From Strongylocentrotus droebachiensis (Eukaryota; Echinodermata; Echinoidea; Camarodonta; Strongylocentrotidae): a stretch of DNA of 64,000 nt. The first letter of the stretch is position 1, and the number at the start of each line of letters is the position of its first letter. Shown here in pieces: positions 35,801 through 46,400 of this stretch. The stretch spans positions 31,176 through 95,175 of the forward strand of contig JAVYIG010007937.1 in the NCBI GenBank assembly GCA_035222895.1, read 5' to 3'. The notes beneath the pieces were generated by a model. That model worked only from the letters and a program-made list of their open reading frames with translations. It made no database searches and was not told the DNA's origin. The position numbers and the translations under genes are program-made.

Positions 35801-36325
35801 GAATTTGAAGGGGGAAATTGTTCCAAAGAAATGCAGCTGCATAAACGAAAGAACGTTCTTAACTACACTGTATAGGTTCCCAGTTAGAACTCAAGACATG
35901 TTGATAAATCTGAATATGGGGTCTCCACAGAATTTTAACGGGAAGAGGGGTGGTATACTATTGTCCTGCCGAGTATTGATCCCTGTACTAATTAACCATA
36001 GTATTAGATAGAAATGCATGGCCCCGACAGGATCAAAGTTTCAATAAAATCTACGATTTTGACTATCATTGTGTATACATTGAATTTAGGCAAGTATACA
36101 TTTGTTCAGAGATGGCATAATTGTGGAGTTTTATTACTTTTCTTCATCTTTTACTTCCATTGTATTTATTTATTGTAGGACATGATTACCCAGCTAACAG
36201 CACTCGGCCACGATCTCACTGAGCAGAAAACCATATTCGCTGTTATCGAGGCTATCATGCGATCAGATGACGAAATTCATGCCTATTCAGACCCGAGAAA
36301 AGGCGGGAAACCTTCCGGCTACTGA
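24773..36325 (+). CDS. Gamma-glutamyltransferase GGT-B (first exon missing from model)
   Basis: Ten exons splice in frame with GT/AG borders: 24773-24973, 26970-27193, 28646-28844, 29262-29422, 30094-30243, 30693-30829, 31362-31558, 33896-34109, 35091-35207, 36179-36325 (TGA). They give about 582 codons against about 569 for the human enzyme. The start codon must lie in an unseen upstream exon. The first modelled exon encodes a hydrophobic anchor (ILLIVGLLVAIVFTVVVAVL), so this is a type II membrane ectoenzyme. Family blocks follow in order: DILQRGGSAVDAA, SSGLGGGFFM, IDARETAP, GEVRGLWDAHQKYGKLPWEDLF, then GGTSHVNV. The Thr of GTSH (codon 31491-31493) is the expected autocleavage site and nucleophile; a small subunit of about 181 residues would follow. 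It would cleave glutathione and transfer gamma-glutamyl groups. Several donor-site residues differ from human GGT1 (see findings). It converges on TG-B. Confidence 0.92.
26062..26654. mobile_element. Fold-back MITE split by a SINE
   Basis: Left arm 26062-26190 (TTAGAATTTCTCAATTTGAA, CAAATGTCGGAAACCAATTG) pairs with right arm 26525-26654 (CAATTGGTTTTCGACATTTG, TTCAAATTGAGAAATTCTAA). A family A SINE occupies the loop. It lies in the GGT-B intron between 24973 and 26970. Confidence 0.75.
26197..26490 (+). mobile_element. tRNA-derived SINE, family A, full-length
   Basis: The head TCGTAGTCGAGTGGTTTCAG with ACTTGAAATTC and box B GGTTCGATCCC resembles a tRNA-Ser(UGA). The body has CACTAATGTCCTTTGGTAAG and ACCCAGGTGAGG, and the tail is ATT-rich. 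It inserted inside a fold-back MITE. Confidence 0.8.
27945..28844 (+). repeat. Tandem duplication around a GGT-B exon, with a dead exon copy
   Basis: A unit made of an (AAG)n tract, intron sequence and the start of the exon is present twice: 27945-28080 plus 28415-28523, and 28524-28645 plus exon 28646-28844. The first exon copy (acceptor ending at 28447, coding 28448-28521) keeps 24 codons (NSTAVLGEVRGLWDAHQKYG) and then runs into AAG repeats. If spliced in, it would add a lysine-rich tail and stop at TAA near 28615. A SINE (28079-28410) split the first unit. The second copy is complete and is the one used in the gene model. Confidence 0.85.
28079..28410 (+). mobile_element. tRNA-derived SINE, family A
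   Basis: Head TGTGGTATAGTTGATAAGTC and box B GGTTCGAGTCC, then the body CACTAATGTCCTTTGGCAAG, GCCACTCTCCACCCAGGTG, GGCTGGAATGCTCCCAAGGG and CCGGGGTAATAATA, with the tail GCGCTGTATAAAA. It lies inside the first unit of the exon duplication and is absent from the second, so it inserted afterwards. Confidence 0.8.
29040..29053. repeat. Poly-G tract in GGT-B intron
   Basis: A run of about 14 G residues in the intron between 28844 and 29262, preceded by T-rich ATTTTATTTC-like DNA. Confidence 0.7.
29440..29935. repeat. (GA)n tracts in GGT-B intron
   Basis: Two purine tracts (29440-29598 and 29828-29935) of GAGAGA with GGGA interruptions, separated by about 230 bases of ordinary sequence. They read open on both strands only because of composition. 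The first starts 15-20 bases after the exon ending at 29422. Confidence 0.9.
31798..33035. repeat. 117-bp satellite array in GGT-B intron
   Basis: Eleven or so head-to-tail units of about 117 bp. Each contains CGCGCGAAGCGCGGAAGCTT, TTCCTTAAATTATTAGAG, GCAGACGATTCGTTGTACCG and ATCTGAATTCAGTTCCCC. The last units are the most diverged. The array fills much of the 2.3-kb intron between the exon with the catalytic Thr and the next. Confidence 0.9.
33425..33690. repeat. (TTTCC/TTTTC)n pyrimidine tract
   Basis: About 265 bases of T and C on the + strand, mostly TTTCCTTTCTTTTCC. A C-run follows near 33731-33741. The tract lies 200 bases before the acceptor at 33895. Confidence 0.9.
33759..33832. mobile_element. 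TTAA MITE family 1, right-end fragment
   Basis: GATAACCACCTGTCAATGAC to CTAGTGCAGACGGGCTTTAA matches the last 75 bases of family 1. It ends 63 bases before the acceptor of the GGT-B exon at 33896. Confidence 0.65.
34141..34406. mobile_element. TTAA MITE, family 3
   Basis: Ends TTAAAGGGGGTGTAGCATG and CATGCTACACCCCCTTTAA are perfect inverted repeats of about 19 bp including TTAA. The left end begins 31 bases after the donor at 34110. Related fragments with CGTAGATGGCGTTAA and CCCATGCTACA occur at about 4010-4050 and 41110-41150. Confidence 0.75.
35268..36010. mobile_element. Interspersed repeats in last GGT-B intron
   Basis: A tRNA-like head (GAGGTGTCGCAGTCGAATGG) with no matching box B lies at 35268-35310. 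From an AAT run at 35464 to about 35990 the sequence looks like a reverse-oriented dispersed repeat (GAATTTGAAGGGGGAAATTG, AACGAAAGAACGTT). I cannot assign it to a named family. Confidence 0.4.
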
Positions 36326-36929
36326 AACTATATGGTAGCGAAAAAAGAAGAGGCCTGCGCCCTGCCGTTCAAATTTAGTTGAATTTTAAAAATGATCGTT
36401 TATGTAAATTTTTATTTGAAATTTTTTGGAGGCAATTTCTATCTCATAATTATATTCAAAGAAGCACTGTGCATTTTTACGACAAGTGCAGGTGCTTAGC
36501 AATATTCCATTCCATGTTACTGATGTTTTCTCATATATTGGATTCAAGACCAATATTGTTTATCAAATTTACATTTAGTTCTCGTTCGGTGGCAGTGAAG
36601 TTTGCCAAGAGGCATTGAACTAAAGAGGTATTATAATTATATTTTTTAACAAGTTTTAATTAAAACAAAACATGAGATTTTATGCTCCGTTATCTTTATT
36701 AAAAGTGATTTTTTTTTCTTCTCAAAGTTGAAGATCTTTATTAAAAATGATACAGAAATTAAGCGGGATAATTGTTCGTCAATGTAAACAAAAGCAATGC
36801 AATCGATCTTAAACCATAGATACGGTTTTGACAATATTCTTCTACACAATCCACAATCCTTACCAGTTACAAAGAAGCACAAATTAGGAGAAGATATTGT
36901 TGTAGCACTAATAGTAGAAGCAGTCGCAT

Positions 36930-37123
36930 GAGTAGGAGGACGACGAGGAGGAAGAGGAGGAGGAGGAGGAGGAGGAAGAAGAAGAGGGGGAGGAACAGGA
37001 AGAAGAATAAGAAGAAGACGAGGAAGAAGAAAAAGAAGAAGATAGAAGGGAAAAACAGGAACAGGAGTAGGCCTATATAGGATAATTATTAGTAGCAGTA
37101 GTAGTAGTAGGAGTAGTAGTAGC

Positions 37124-37161
<38 letters not shown>

Positions 37162-37235
37162 AAGTAGTAGTAATAGTATTAGGAGTAGTAGTAGAAATAG
37201 TCGAAGTAGTAATAGAAATATTAGTAGTAGTTAGT
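36930..37235. repeat. (AGG/AAG)n and (TAG)n microsatellites
   Basis: GGA/GAA purine triplets at 36930-37060 are followed by TAG/GTA triplets at 37090-37235. The left duplicate has only the TAG part (706-790). Confidence 0.9.
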
Positions 37236-37591
37236 ACTAGTAGTAATATTTCTGTATATTGCTACTGTTTATACTGTTATTTTCTTTTATTATCAGAACG
37301 TGGTTATCAAGAGTCTAAACAGTACAAGTACGTGTGTCGTTGTACCCTCGACCACTAGTGATATGACGTGAATGCTTTCCGGTAGAAAATATTTCCATTT
37401 CCTACACGATCACAATTATTATTATCACAATGATTAGATAGTTGGTTGTATAGAAAGGAAAAAATATGTATACGTAGAGGCAGATGAATAGATATAGAGG
37501 GATAAACTTACTTATTTTGTTTTGGTATTCGTGCTATATTTTGTCTTCTACTATAAATGTCTCATACGTATGCTGTAACGTGTCTATTTTA

Positions 37592-37885
37592 GGTCGTGGC
37601 TTCAATCCCTACACGGCACTAATATCTTTTGGCAAAGTATTAATCTAACAATGCCACTCTATACCCAGGAGAGAAATGGGTACCTGGTAGGATGACGAAA
37701 GCCTTTGTGATAGACATTGCCATATGCCCTCGCGGCGTCCATAATGGTAGGAACACTCCCCAGGAAGTGGAGATGGTGCACATTGTGCGTGAATGAATCC
37801 GATGACCGGGGTAATAATATCTTTAAAGCGCTTAGATACGGTATTTCGTATTCAGCGCTATAGAAATCCAGATTATTATTATTTT
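37592..37885 (+). mobile_element. SINE family A, duplicate of 1056-1358
   Basis: The same truncated SINE at the same position of the segmental duplication; GGTCGTGGCTTCAATCCC replaces the left copy's GGTTCGATCCC box B. Confidence 0.8.
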
Positions 37886-38405
37886 CATTTTAAAATATTT
37901 TCATTCATCTCTAAGTGTATTCTAGTAGAAGCCACCAAATACAATAGGCTTTCTGTATCTGTGTTTGTATGAATAAACCACCTTTGTTATAAATAATTCG
38001 ATTATTTGATTTATATGTTTCATATAATATTTGAATTATTTATTCTTTGTATCCATAGCACAGGGAATACATGATGATGAATTATTAATAATTATTTAAA
38101 ATTATGGAAAAATGGATTCCTTGAAAATGATATACCACACACATAGTTTTTATTTTTTGGAAATAAGTCCTGCCAAGCTCTTTATTTCAGTACTTCATTA
38201 TTTGATTTTATAAAAACAAATTAACACATTGGACAATCGTGGTCGACACTCATTTGTATAACAGTAATTTCGTATTTTTGATTTAGAAAATCATTACATT
38301 TGAGGATAAAAACAATAGATTAAGCGTAAAAATACACCTGAGAGCATGCTTTTAATCAAAGTAACGTTATACTTCTAGTTATTGGAAACACGAGACCTCA
38401 ATTAT

Positions 38406-38795
38406 TTAAAGAGAAGGTTGAGTTCTGGGAAGAGGTGAAAAATAATTTGTGAGCGTTATCATTGTATTATGCAAGTGTGGAAGAACATCAGATAAAAAAT
38501 GTTCCCTGAAAAGAATGGCTCTTCAAATGCCTTCATAAATATGGCATGTAACATCATTACAAAAATCGGGACTGATTTTAATGCCACATGCATGTTCGTG
38601 TAGTCCCATATACATTTTCTGTGTACAGTGCTTGTAACTTTACCGAGAATGGGCCAAATTTCTTATCATTTTGATGATTCCAGAACCATGCAGTACACAC
38701 CAATTATATGCTAGATGATCAACCTTTTTCTGTTCGATTCCACAACGTTTCTTTCACAATGCAATCGCATGACCAGGACTCAACTTTATCTTTAA
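38406..38795. mobile_element. TTAA insertion specific to the right duplicate
   Basis: TTAAAGAGAAGGTTGAGTTC and the inverse GGACTCAACTTTATCTTTAA bound 386 bases that share GATTCCAGAACC, GCTAGATGATCAACC and CCACAACGTTTCTTTCACAA with family 2. The left duplicate has a single TTAA at 1883-1886 in the same context (CAGTTATTTAAGTTG), the uninterrupted target. Confidence 0.88.
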
Positions 38796-39252
38796 GTTAA
38801 AATAATGATTTGATTTACTGCCACCTTACAGGGACAAAAAGCAGCTCAGTTTACAAAGCTAATGAATGCATCAAAACCATGAAGTCCTAAAAGTATTAAT
38901 AGTGCTTACAGGGTTTGACAAAGATAATGATACAACGCGATAGACATTTAGAAATTCAAATACAACAAATATAATTTACATTAGAACTTTGAAATCCTAA
39001 AATTATAGGAAATTTGTCTCTGACCCAAAAATATAATGGAAGACTAACATGTTTCCACGAAATTACATAAATGTTAAAAAAGAAAATATGATCATAGCGT
39101 CTTAACGTAAATCAAAATCTCAAATACATTGCAATGTAAACGTTGTAAGATAAAGTATATTCACCGATAAATGTACATGGTAGATTTTTAAAACAAATTA
39201 TATTTACATACACATATTATTTCTATGATTATTTACATGAGGTAATGATGTC

Positions 39253-39331
39253 ATGGTGATGGTGCTTATGATGATGATGATGATGTTGATGATGATGATG
39301 ATGATGATGTTGATGATGATGATGATGATGT

Positions 39332-39365
<34 letters not shown>
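39253..39365. repeat. (GAT)n microsatellite
   Basis: Partner of 2352-2600, with about half its length. Confidence 0.9.
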
Positions 39366-39390
39366 TAGAGAGCGACAACAATGATTATGT

Positions 39391-39580
39391 GTCGCGGTGT
39401 ATCAGAGGTATAGAGCAGTGGTCTCGTAAACGGCAGGTCCCGGATTCGAAACAAAGTAAATGCGCTCGTACCCTTCGGTACTAGGGCATAATTATGATTG
39501 CCAAGACCCTTGGAGAAGACCTAAAGCCGCCGGTCTCCTGGTTGCTTACTTTACATCATTCACATGCTTTCTTTGCAGGC
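39391..39580 (+). mobile_element. SINE family B, duplicate of 2621-2806
   Basis: AGAGCAGTGGTCTCGTAA, CGGATTCGAAAC, GAGAAGACCTAAAGCCG and CTGGTTGCTTACTTTACATC in the same order as in the left copy. Confidence 0.8.
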
Positions 39581-39732
39581 AGGTACAACAATCATCAAAC
39601 AACATCAATATCACCAAATATAGAAACATGATTACGCCCTCTTGACGTCGACGACCCGAGATCAAGTGAACTCTTTGAGGTATTGGGAGTCGAACTGGAG
39701 TAGGAAAATCTCATTATGTATTGGAGGTGATC

Positions 39733-39892
39733 AGGGGCCCGTTTCATAAACTTGTTATCTATAACAACTGCTAAATTTCTATGACAAATCTGCTCTTAGC
39801 CAAGCAGATGCCATGATTTCAGTCACTTATAACAGTAGCTTGTAACTTGTTATTAATATCAAGTTTTATCAAGTGTTAAGAAACAGGACCCA
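39733..39892. mobile_element. Hairpin MITE (CCGTTTCATAAAC family)
   Basis: GGGCCCGTTTCATAAACTTG at the left and an inverted AAACAGGACCC end at the right. It is absent from the left duplicate, where GATGATCAG joins CTCAATAAG directly. The element at 49875-50026 belongs to the same family. Confidence 0.75.
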
Positions 39893-39929
39893 GATTCAAT
39901 AAGAAAACACTTAAAGGCCTCATTCAGAT

Positions 39930-40378
39930 ATGACACGCCAAAGCCGCTGCTGTTAATTTGTGTAAGATGACGTGAAATGTGATACGCTACATATTTCTGT
40001 ATCTTATAACACAGAGCCTGTTTTCATCAGCTCGAGATTGCCAAATAGCCCGCTATTTCTGATTTGGGAAATAAGCCCGAAGTTACAGTTCGCGTCTTAA
40101 GCTCAAGACTCGACCTCGAAACTCGAGCTCGAGAAATTAGCTACAGATATTTTGCTCATCGATCGCGCATAGTGCGAGTCTTCGGGCTGGTGGGGACGCA
40201 CCGGACAAATAGCGGGATATTTTGCAAACTAGCCCAATATATCTTGGGATGATTATCTCAACCAAATATCCCGCCAATGGCAACTGCGGGCTGATGACGA
40301 CGCAAATTAGCTGGATAATTTGCAATCGGGATATTTAACATAGCGGGTTGTTTGGCAATCTCGAGCTACGCATAGGAC
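39930..40378. mobile_element. Insertion with inverted-repeat element, right duplicate only
   Basis: The left duplicate reads CATTCAGATTTTGTTGCGCG without interruption near 2990-3005; here about 450 bases intervene. Within them 40029-40367 has inverted ends AGCTCGAGATTGCCAAA and TTTGGCAATCTCGAGCT and inner CCCGCTAT/ATAGCGGG. Confidence 0.75.
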
Positions 40379-40440
40379 CTTTGTTGCGCGCATTTGCTAT
40401 TCATTTACACATTTTAAAAAAAACTTTAAAAAAACGCCGG

Positions 40441-40452
40441 TTTATTTTTATT
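40441..40452 (-). promoter_or_regulatory. Probable TG-B polyadenylation signals
   Basis: Two adjacent minus-strand AATAAA hexamers (40452-40447 and 40446-40441) lie about 33-44 bases past the TAG, which would give a very short 3' UTR. The relic copy keeps one of them (near 3056). Confidence 0.55.
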
Positions 40453-40484
40453 CGGGGTGTACCGCGCCATGTCTGAACGAGCCT

Positions 40485-43400
40485 CTATGCTTCCTTGACG
40501 TCGACGACCACGGATCCCGTGACATCTTTGAGGTATTGGGAGTCGAACTCAACGAGGACATCTTTTTTACCAACACCTCTTGCCTTGAACGTGATCTCCT
40601 TTGTGATCTTCTCACCAGCTGGGATGTTCCTGGAAACAAAATTGGAATAAATTGCAGAACAATTTTATCAGGTTGTTAGGATAATTAAGAAATAACTTTA
40701 TCTCACATCCCAAACTTCTTTGCCTGTGTGACAGTTTCAGTGTTCGTGAGTTCAGACAACTTCCTCAGACGCGTACCGGCGGACTGGCGTTAGCTGCCAG
40801 TTTTTCTATCATAAAAGGATGCCGTTTGCCGTTTTGCAGTTGTATCGGCAAACATTTACCACACAGAGATCGCCAGAACGGCATTCTCACGGCGATCGGA
40901 AAACTAGCAGATAATTTCAGTCTACTAGTAGGCCCACATGTCTGAGGAAGGTGTCCAAACTTAGACAACGAACTGGCGCACAAATTGATGTGTCATAAAG
41001 CTTTCTCCAAAAAACAAAATAACTTAGATCGTTAATGTTTGGCGAGACTGAAACACATTTGTATCTCCGTATGCAGAGAAAAATAAACATGACTATTGTA
41101 CAAAATAAGTCGTAGATGGCGTTAACCAGTATTTCCCATGCTACATCCCAAGACGCACAATAACTTATGACTTACGGGTGTTTAACTGTGAATGGTTTGA
41201 CCAGTTTAGGAGCTTCCACCACAAACTCGCAGTCCATCAGGGTCTTTTGAAGAGGGTTCGTGAACTCTACCGTGAGCTTGACCTCTGACCCGTTGACCTC
41301 ACCTTTGACCTCTAGGTCAGGAATCTTGAGTCTGATCTCGTCTTGTATAGTGGCTGTCTTGCTTGTCTCCTTTAATTCAGGGAGAGATACAGAAGAGATA
41401 CAGAAAGTTAGATTACACTCTATAAAAAGACGGTTCTATACAGAGGTGGTTTAAAGCCCCACTGCACTACTTATAGCTACTTGCGGCCTCTATATAGCAA
41501 ACAATGGCTAATCGGTGCCTGTTGGTCCGTCATGTTCCCCTTTTTCTTATGTTAATTAAGAGCTGATTTGATGGGATAACCACCTGTCAGTGACCACGCA
41601 GGGTAGTCCAATCCATCCTGGCCAAACTAGTGCAGACAGGCTTTAAATTGTCAAACCAGGGTCCCCTGTAAAGTGTTTCCATAACAATACAACTAGCATC
41701 CTTTTATTGGGTGAAGGTGCTTACTCACAGTTTAAAGTGGGTTAATTTTTTAACAGATGTACATTTAGACGCGACCGGGGAGCCGGGGAACCCTACGGTC
41801 ATGGCGGTTCTGGATTGAAAAACAGTTTTTTGAATAGCATGCATATACGGAGTATCGAAAGGACGTCATACTGCGATAACCTCTTAAGCGAGGCCCATTA
41901 ATAGGTGGAAAGGCCGGTGAAATGCTCCCACCCCTCCCCAATTTAGGTAACCCTCCTTCCTGAAAGGCATGTCTTTACGGCCGGCTGTCAGCCATCACCC
42001 CTACCCCGCACCCCAACCTCAACCTACTTAGAAAGCATTGAAAAGGCCGACGGGATTCCCTTGTTATGGCACCCTAATTCCGATTAAATATCAATTAATG
42101 TCAGTAACTTCTGTTAGCGATTTGGGGATCACATTATCAACCATGTAGTAGGAGACCAGCCTGTAGGTCCCGTGACCAAACTCAGGGAACAAAGGTTTGA
42201 AAGTGTTTTTGTGTTCCCTGATGAATACCGAACAATTTTGACTTGGGCTGCCCTCTTGAAAATCCCGGGCATTTCCGGGAGGGGTCAACAAAGGTCAAAC
42301 AGGGGTCAAAATTCAAATATATTCCAATCGTAGGTCCATTTCTCACCTTGACAGAAACGATGCCGAAGACTGATAGTAATCCCTGGTCATCGATCTTGCC
42401 AAGGTAGTCATCGACCTTGATCTCAATTTCGTTCACGACCGTTTCTCCGGGACCGATCTTAGAAGTCAGCTTCTCGCGCTTGATGGATTCCAGAGCAATG
42501 CCTAAGAAAAATATACAAAGACGATGACAACATTATTTATATTTAATTTTTTGTCTGAATTTCTTTAAACATATTCTCAAACACACCAGGGATGGTTTAC
42601 AAATACAGGCGTGGATACAGAATTTTTCCAATAAGGGAGGGGGGGGGGGGGCGGAAATTTGAAAATCGCGCAGACCGTTATTTCAACTCAACATACCGAG
42701 ACCGGGCTGTCAACTTTGGGGAGCTGCTTCGGGGGAGATCGTTTGCAATTTTGTTTTGCTCAACGGGGGGGGGGGGGGGGTGGAAGTAGTGAGCACTATT
42801 TTTTCTTTTTTTTCTCAACATCCCCTCCCCTTGAGCAAAAAAAAAAGACGGGAAAATTGTGGTTGCCATCTTTCTTTTAAACCTTTTGTTTGCCAGGGGT
42901 GGGGGTCCGCCCCCTGGATCCGTCACTGTTAAAATACATAATGAAGATCGAATAAACATCTTAAAGGTAAAGACCAGTATTGGAAACGCCCCAATTTCAA
43001 AAAATTAAATGGAAGCTCTCATTACCAATCATGTGAAAGAATATGTTTTGACTAATACATGTTGATAAACAATTTGCCGGGAAACCGCCTACTAATTCAT
43101 ATATTTGGTAAATTTGTTTCTCTCATGGTCTGTGAGAGATATAGGGTAGTCCCATATACATCTTTCTGTGTATAGTGCTTGTAACTTTACGAAGAATGGG
43201 CCAAATTTCTTATCATTTTGATGATTCCAGAACCTTGCAGATGCTAGATGCTAGATGATCAACATTTTCTGATCGATTCCACAACGTTTCTTTCACAATG
43301 CAATCGCATGACCATAACTGGTCTTTACCTTTAACTCAATCTTTCAGACTGTGTATACTGACAATATAAGCTGATTAATTCATTATTTTTTACCTTCTCC

Positions 43401-46400
43401 CTTCCCAAAGTAATTCAACTAAAACTTGTATTTATAATGAGTTTGATTTCTACCTTCTGTTGGTCTTCGTCGTTTACAAAAAAGGCATAATTATTGATCG
43501 GGCAATATGCCAACATGCCCTGTAAAATTTGCTACGGAAGCCGAAAAGATTTTTGTATAATTTAAGTAAATGTCACAGTACCTGTGTAATAGCAACTTTC
43601 AACGTTGATCTTCATGAAGACTGTACGATCCTTGTCGCATTTATTCGTCGTCTTGATCCGGATGCTGAATTCGTCGCCGATCCAAACATTGTCGATTTCA
43701 TCGACGACGACAACGAGGTCGTCGACGGACCCATCTTCGCGGTAAACACCGCGGCTCATTCCCTTGTTGACCGCGTTCATGACCGCCGCACGTTCATCAG
43801 CAGACCCTGTGTAATACGAATATCCAAATATGTTTTGCACTTAATGATAAAACAAAGAAATTCTAAAGCAAATATCCGGCATTTTATTACCCTTTCTTAT
43901 CAAACTGTCTTGTTATGAAATACATCTAATAGACAGAATTCTGTTTTACCTCGTCACAAACAGCTAAAATCGCATAAAAAAAAGAGGAGATATGTATGGG
44001 TACGCAAGGGTTCGAGTCCCTGTCCGATCTTCCGACGGCATTAGAAGTGCATTCGAGGTGCATTCGGGACATTCGTGCATTCTGATCGGGACGTTCCAAC
44101 TGCATTCGAGCCGCATTCGAGCTGCAATCCAAAGATTCCGACGGCATTCGAAGTGCATTCGAGGTGCATTCGGGACATTCGTGCATTCTGATCGGGACGT
44201 TCCAACTGCATTCGAGCCGCATTCGAGCGGCAATCCAAAGATTCCGACGGCATTCGAGGTGCATTCGGGACATTCTTGCCACCTAGTCGGGACGTTCTAA
44301 CTACATTCGAGCCGCATTCGAGCGGCAATCCAAAGATTCCAACGGCATTCGAGGTGCATTTGGGACATTCTTGCATCCTAGTCGGGACGTTCCAACTGCA
44401 TTCGAGCCGCATTCGAGCGGCAATCCAAAGATTCAGACGGCATTCGAAGTGCATTCCTGTTGGATTCTTTTAGTACTGACAATATCGAAATAGATTCCGG
44501 CGGCAATCGAGTTGCATTCTTGCAACCTATTCGGGACGTTCAAACTACATTAGAGCCACATTCAATCGGAAATCAAAATATTCCGACGGCATTCGAGGTG
44601 CATTCGGTACATTCTTTCCACCTAGTCGGGACGTTCCAACTACATTCGAGCCGCATTCGAGCGGCAATCCAAAGATTCTGACGGCATTCGAAGTGCATTC
44701 GATGTGCATTCGGGACATTCTTGCATTCTGATCGGGACGTTCCAACTGCATTCGAGCCGCATTCGAGCGGCAATCTAAAGATTCTGACGGCATTCGAAGT
44801 GCATTCGAGGTGCATTTGGGACGTTCTTGCATTATAGTCGGGACGTTCCAACTGCATTCGAGCGGCAATCTAAAGATTCTGACGGCATTCGAAGTGCATT
44901 CAAGGTGCATTCGGGACATTCTTGCATTCTGATCGGGACGTTCCAACTGCATTCGAGCCGCATTCATGCGGCAATCCAAAGATTCCGACGGCATTCAAAG
45001 TGCAATCGAGGTGCTTTTGGGACATTCTTGCATTCTGATCGGGACGTTACAACTTCATTCCAGCCGCATTCGAGCGGCAATCTAAAGATTCTGACGGCAT
45101 TCGAAGTGCATTCGACGTGCAATCGGGACATTTTTGCATTCTGGTCGGGACGTTCCAACTGCATTCGAGCCACATTCGAGCGGCAATCCAAAGATTTCGA
45201 CGATATTTGAAGTGCATTCGAGGTGCATTCGGGACATTCTTGCATTCTGGGCGGGACGTTCCAACTGCATTCGAGCCGCATTCGAGCGGAAAACCCAAAG
45301 ATTCTGGCGGCATTCGAGGTGCATTCGGGACATTCTTGCATTCTGATCGGGACGCTCCGACTGCATTCGAGCCGCATTCGAGCGGCAATCCAAAGATTCC
45401 GACGGCATTCGAGGTGCATTTGGTACATTCTTGCATTCTGATCGGGACGTTCTAACTGCATTCGAGCCGCATTCGAGCCGCATTCGAGCGGCAATCTAAA
45501 GATTCCTACGGCATTCGAAGTGCATTCCTGTTGAATTTGTTAAAGTACCGAAAATATCAAAATAGATTCTGGCGGCAATCGAGATGCATTCGTGCATCCT
45601 GGTAGGGACAGAAGGCGCGATAGCTCAGTCGGTAGAGCAGTGGTCTCGTAATCTGGTGACCCGGGTTCGAAACCAAGGCGTTGCGCTAGTGCCCTTTGGT
45701 AAGGCAATATTCCTCATTACTAGGTCCATCGGAGAGGACCTAAAGCCGTCGACCGTCTGATTGCTTACTTACAAGCATTTATGCATTCTTAGCAACCAGG
45801 TAAAATAACTCCCACCACCATTATAACTGCATTCGAGCCGCATTCGAGCGGCAATCTAAAGATTCCGACGGCATTCGAAGTGCATTCCTTTCGGATTATT
45901 TTAGTACCGAAAATATCGAAATAGATTCTGACGGCAATCGAGATGCATTTTTGCATCCTAGTCGGGACGTTCCAATATTTACAATCAATCGCAAGTTTGC
46001 AGTCTCCTATCTGTTATGTATATAGTTGCGATAAATCAATCGCAAATTAGTCACGATTAATCGCAACTGTTTATAAGACGGGGCCTTTGAGCGCCATGAG
46101 TGTCAAGTCCAAAAGATATGAGCGCTTTACAAGAACCTACTTCAAATATTATTGTCAATTTCAATGAAATAACATGAATAGGTACTGTTCATTTCAAAGG
46201 AAGAGGGGAGTGTTTCACAAAGACTAAGATCGACTTGAGGTTGAACTGAACTATGGCAGGCCATTCATGCCACTGGTTGCTCTCACCATTATGATATTTA
46301 GATAATATTTTTTCCTTCAATATTAAACTATCAAAAAATGTAGATTTTGAAGATTTGTGACCATGATTTGTACGTCCCTTGAGAGACCAATGCCAGTAAA

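Larger units (their letters stand above)
36212..42500. repeat. Segmental duplication, right copy
   Basis: Partner of 1-4965 plus 7795-7993. Besides the last GGT-B exon and TG-B exons 12, 11 and 10 it carries insertions absent from the left copy: a TTAA element (38406-38795), a GTTTCATAAAC hairpin (39733-39892), a 450-bp block with an inverted-repeat element (39930-40378) and longer purine microsatellites (36930-37060). It lacks the 2.8-kb insert of the left copy. Confidence 0.9.

Noticed and set aside
43926..45494. Many overlapping frames up to 176 codons on both strands
   Set aside because: They come from the 95/105-bp minisatellite in a TG-B intron; no splice or codon evidence supports coding. 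Kept only as a repeat and a finding.
45613..45685. Functional tRNA-Thr gene
   Set aside because: The anticodon stem and the 3' acceptor strand do not pair and a SINE body follows; it is a SINE head.
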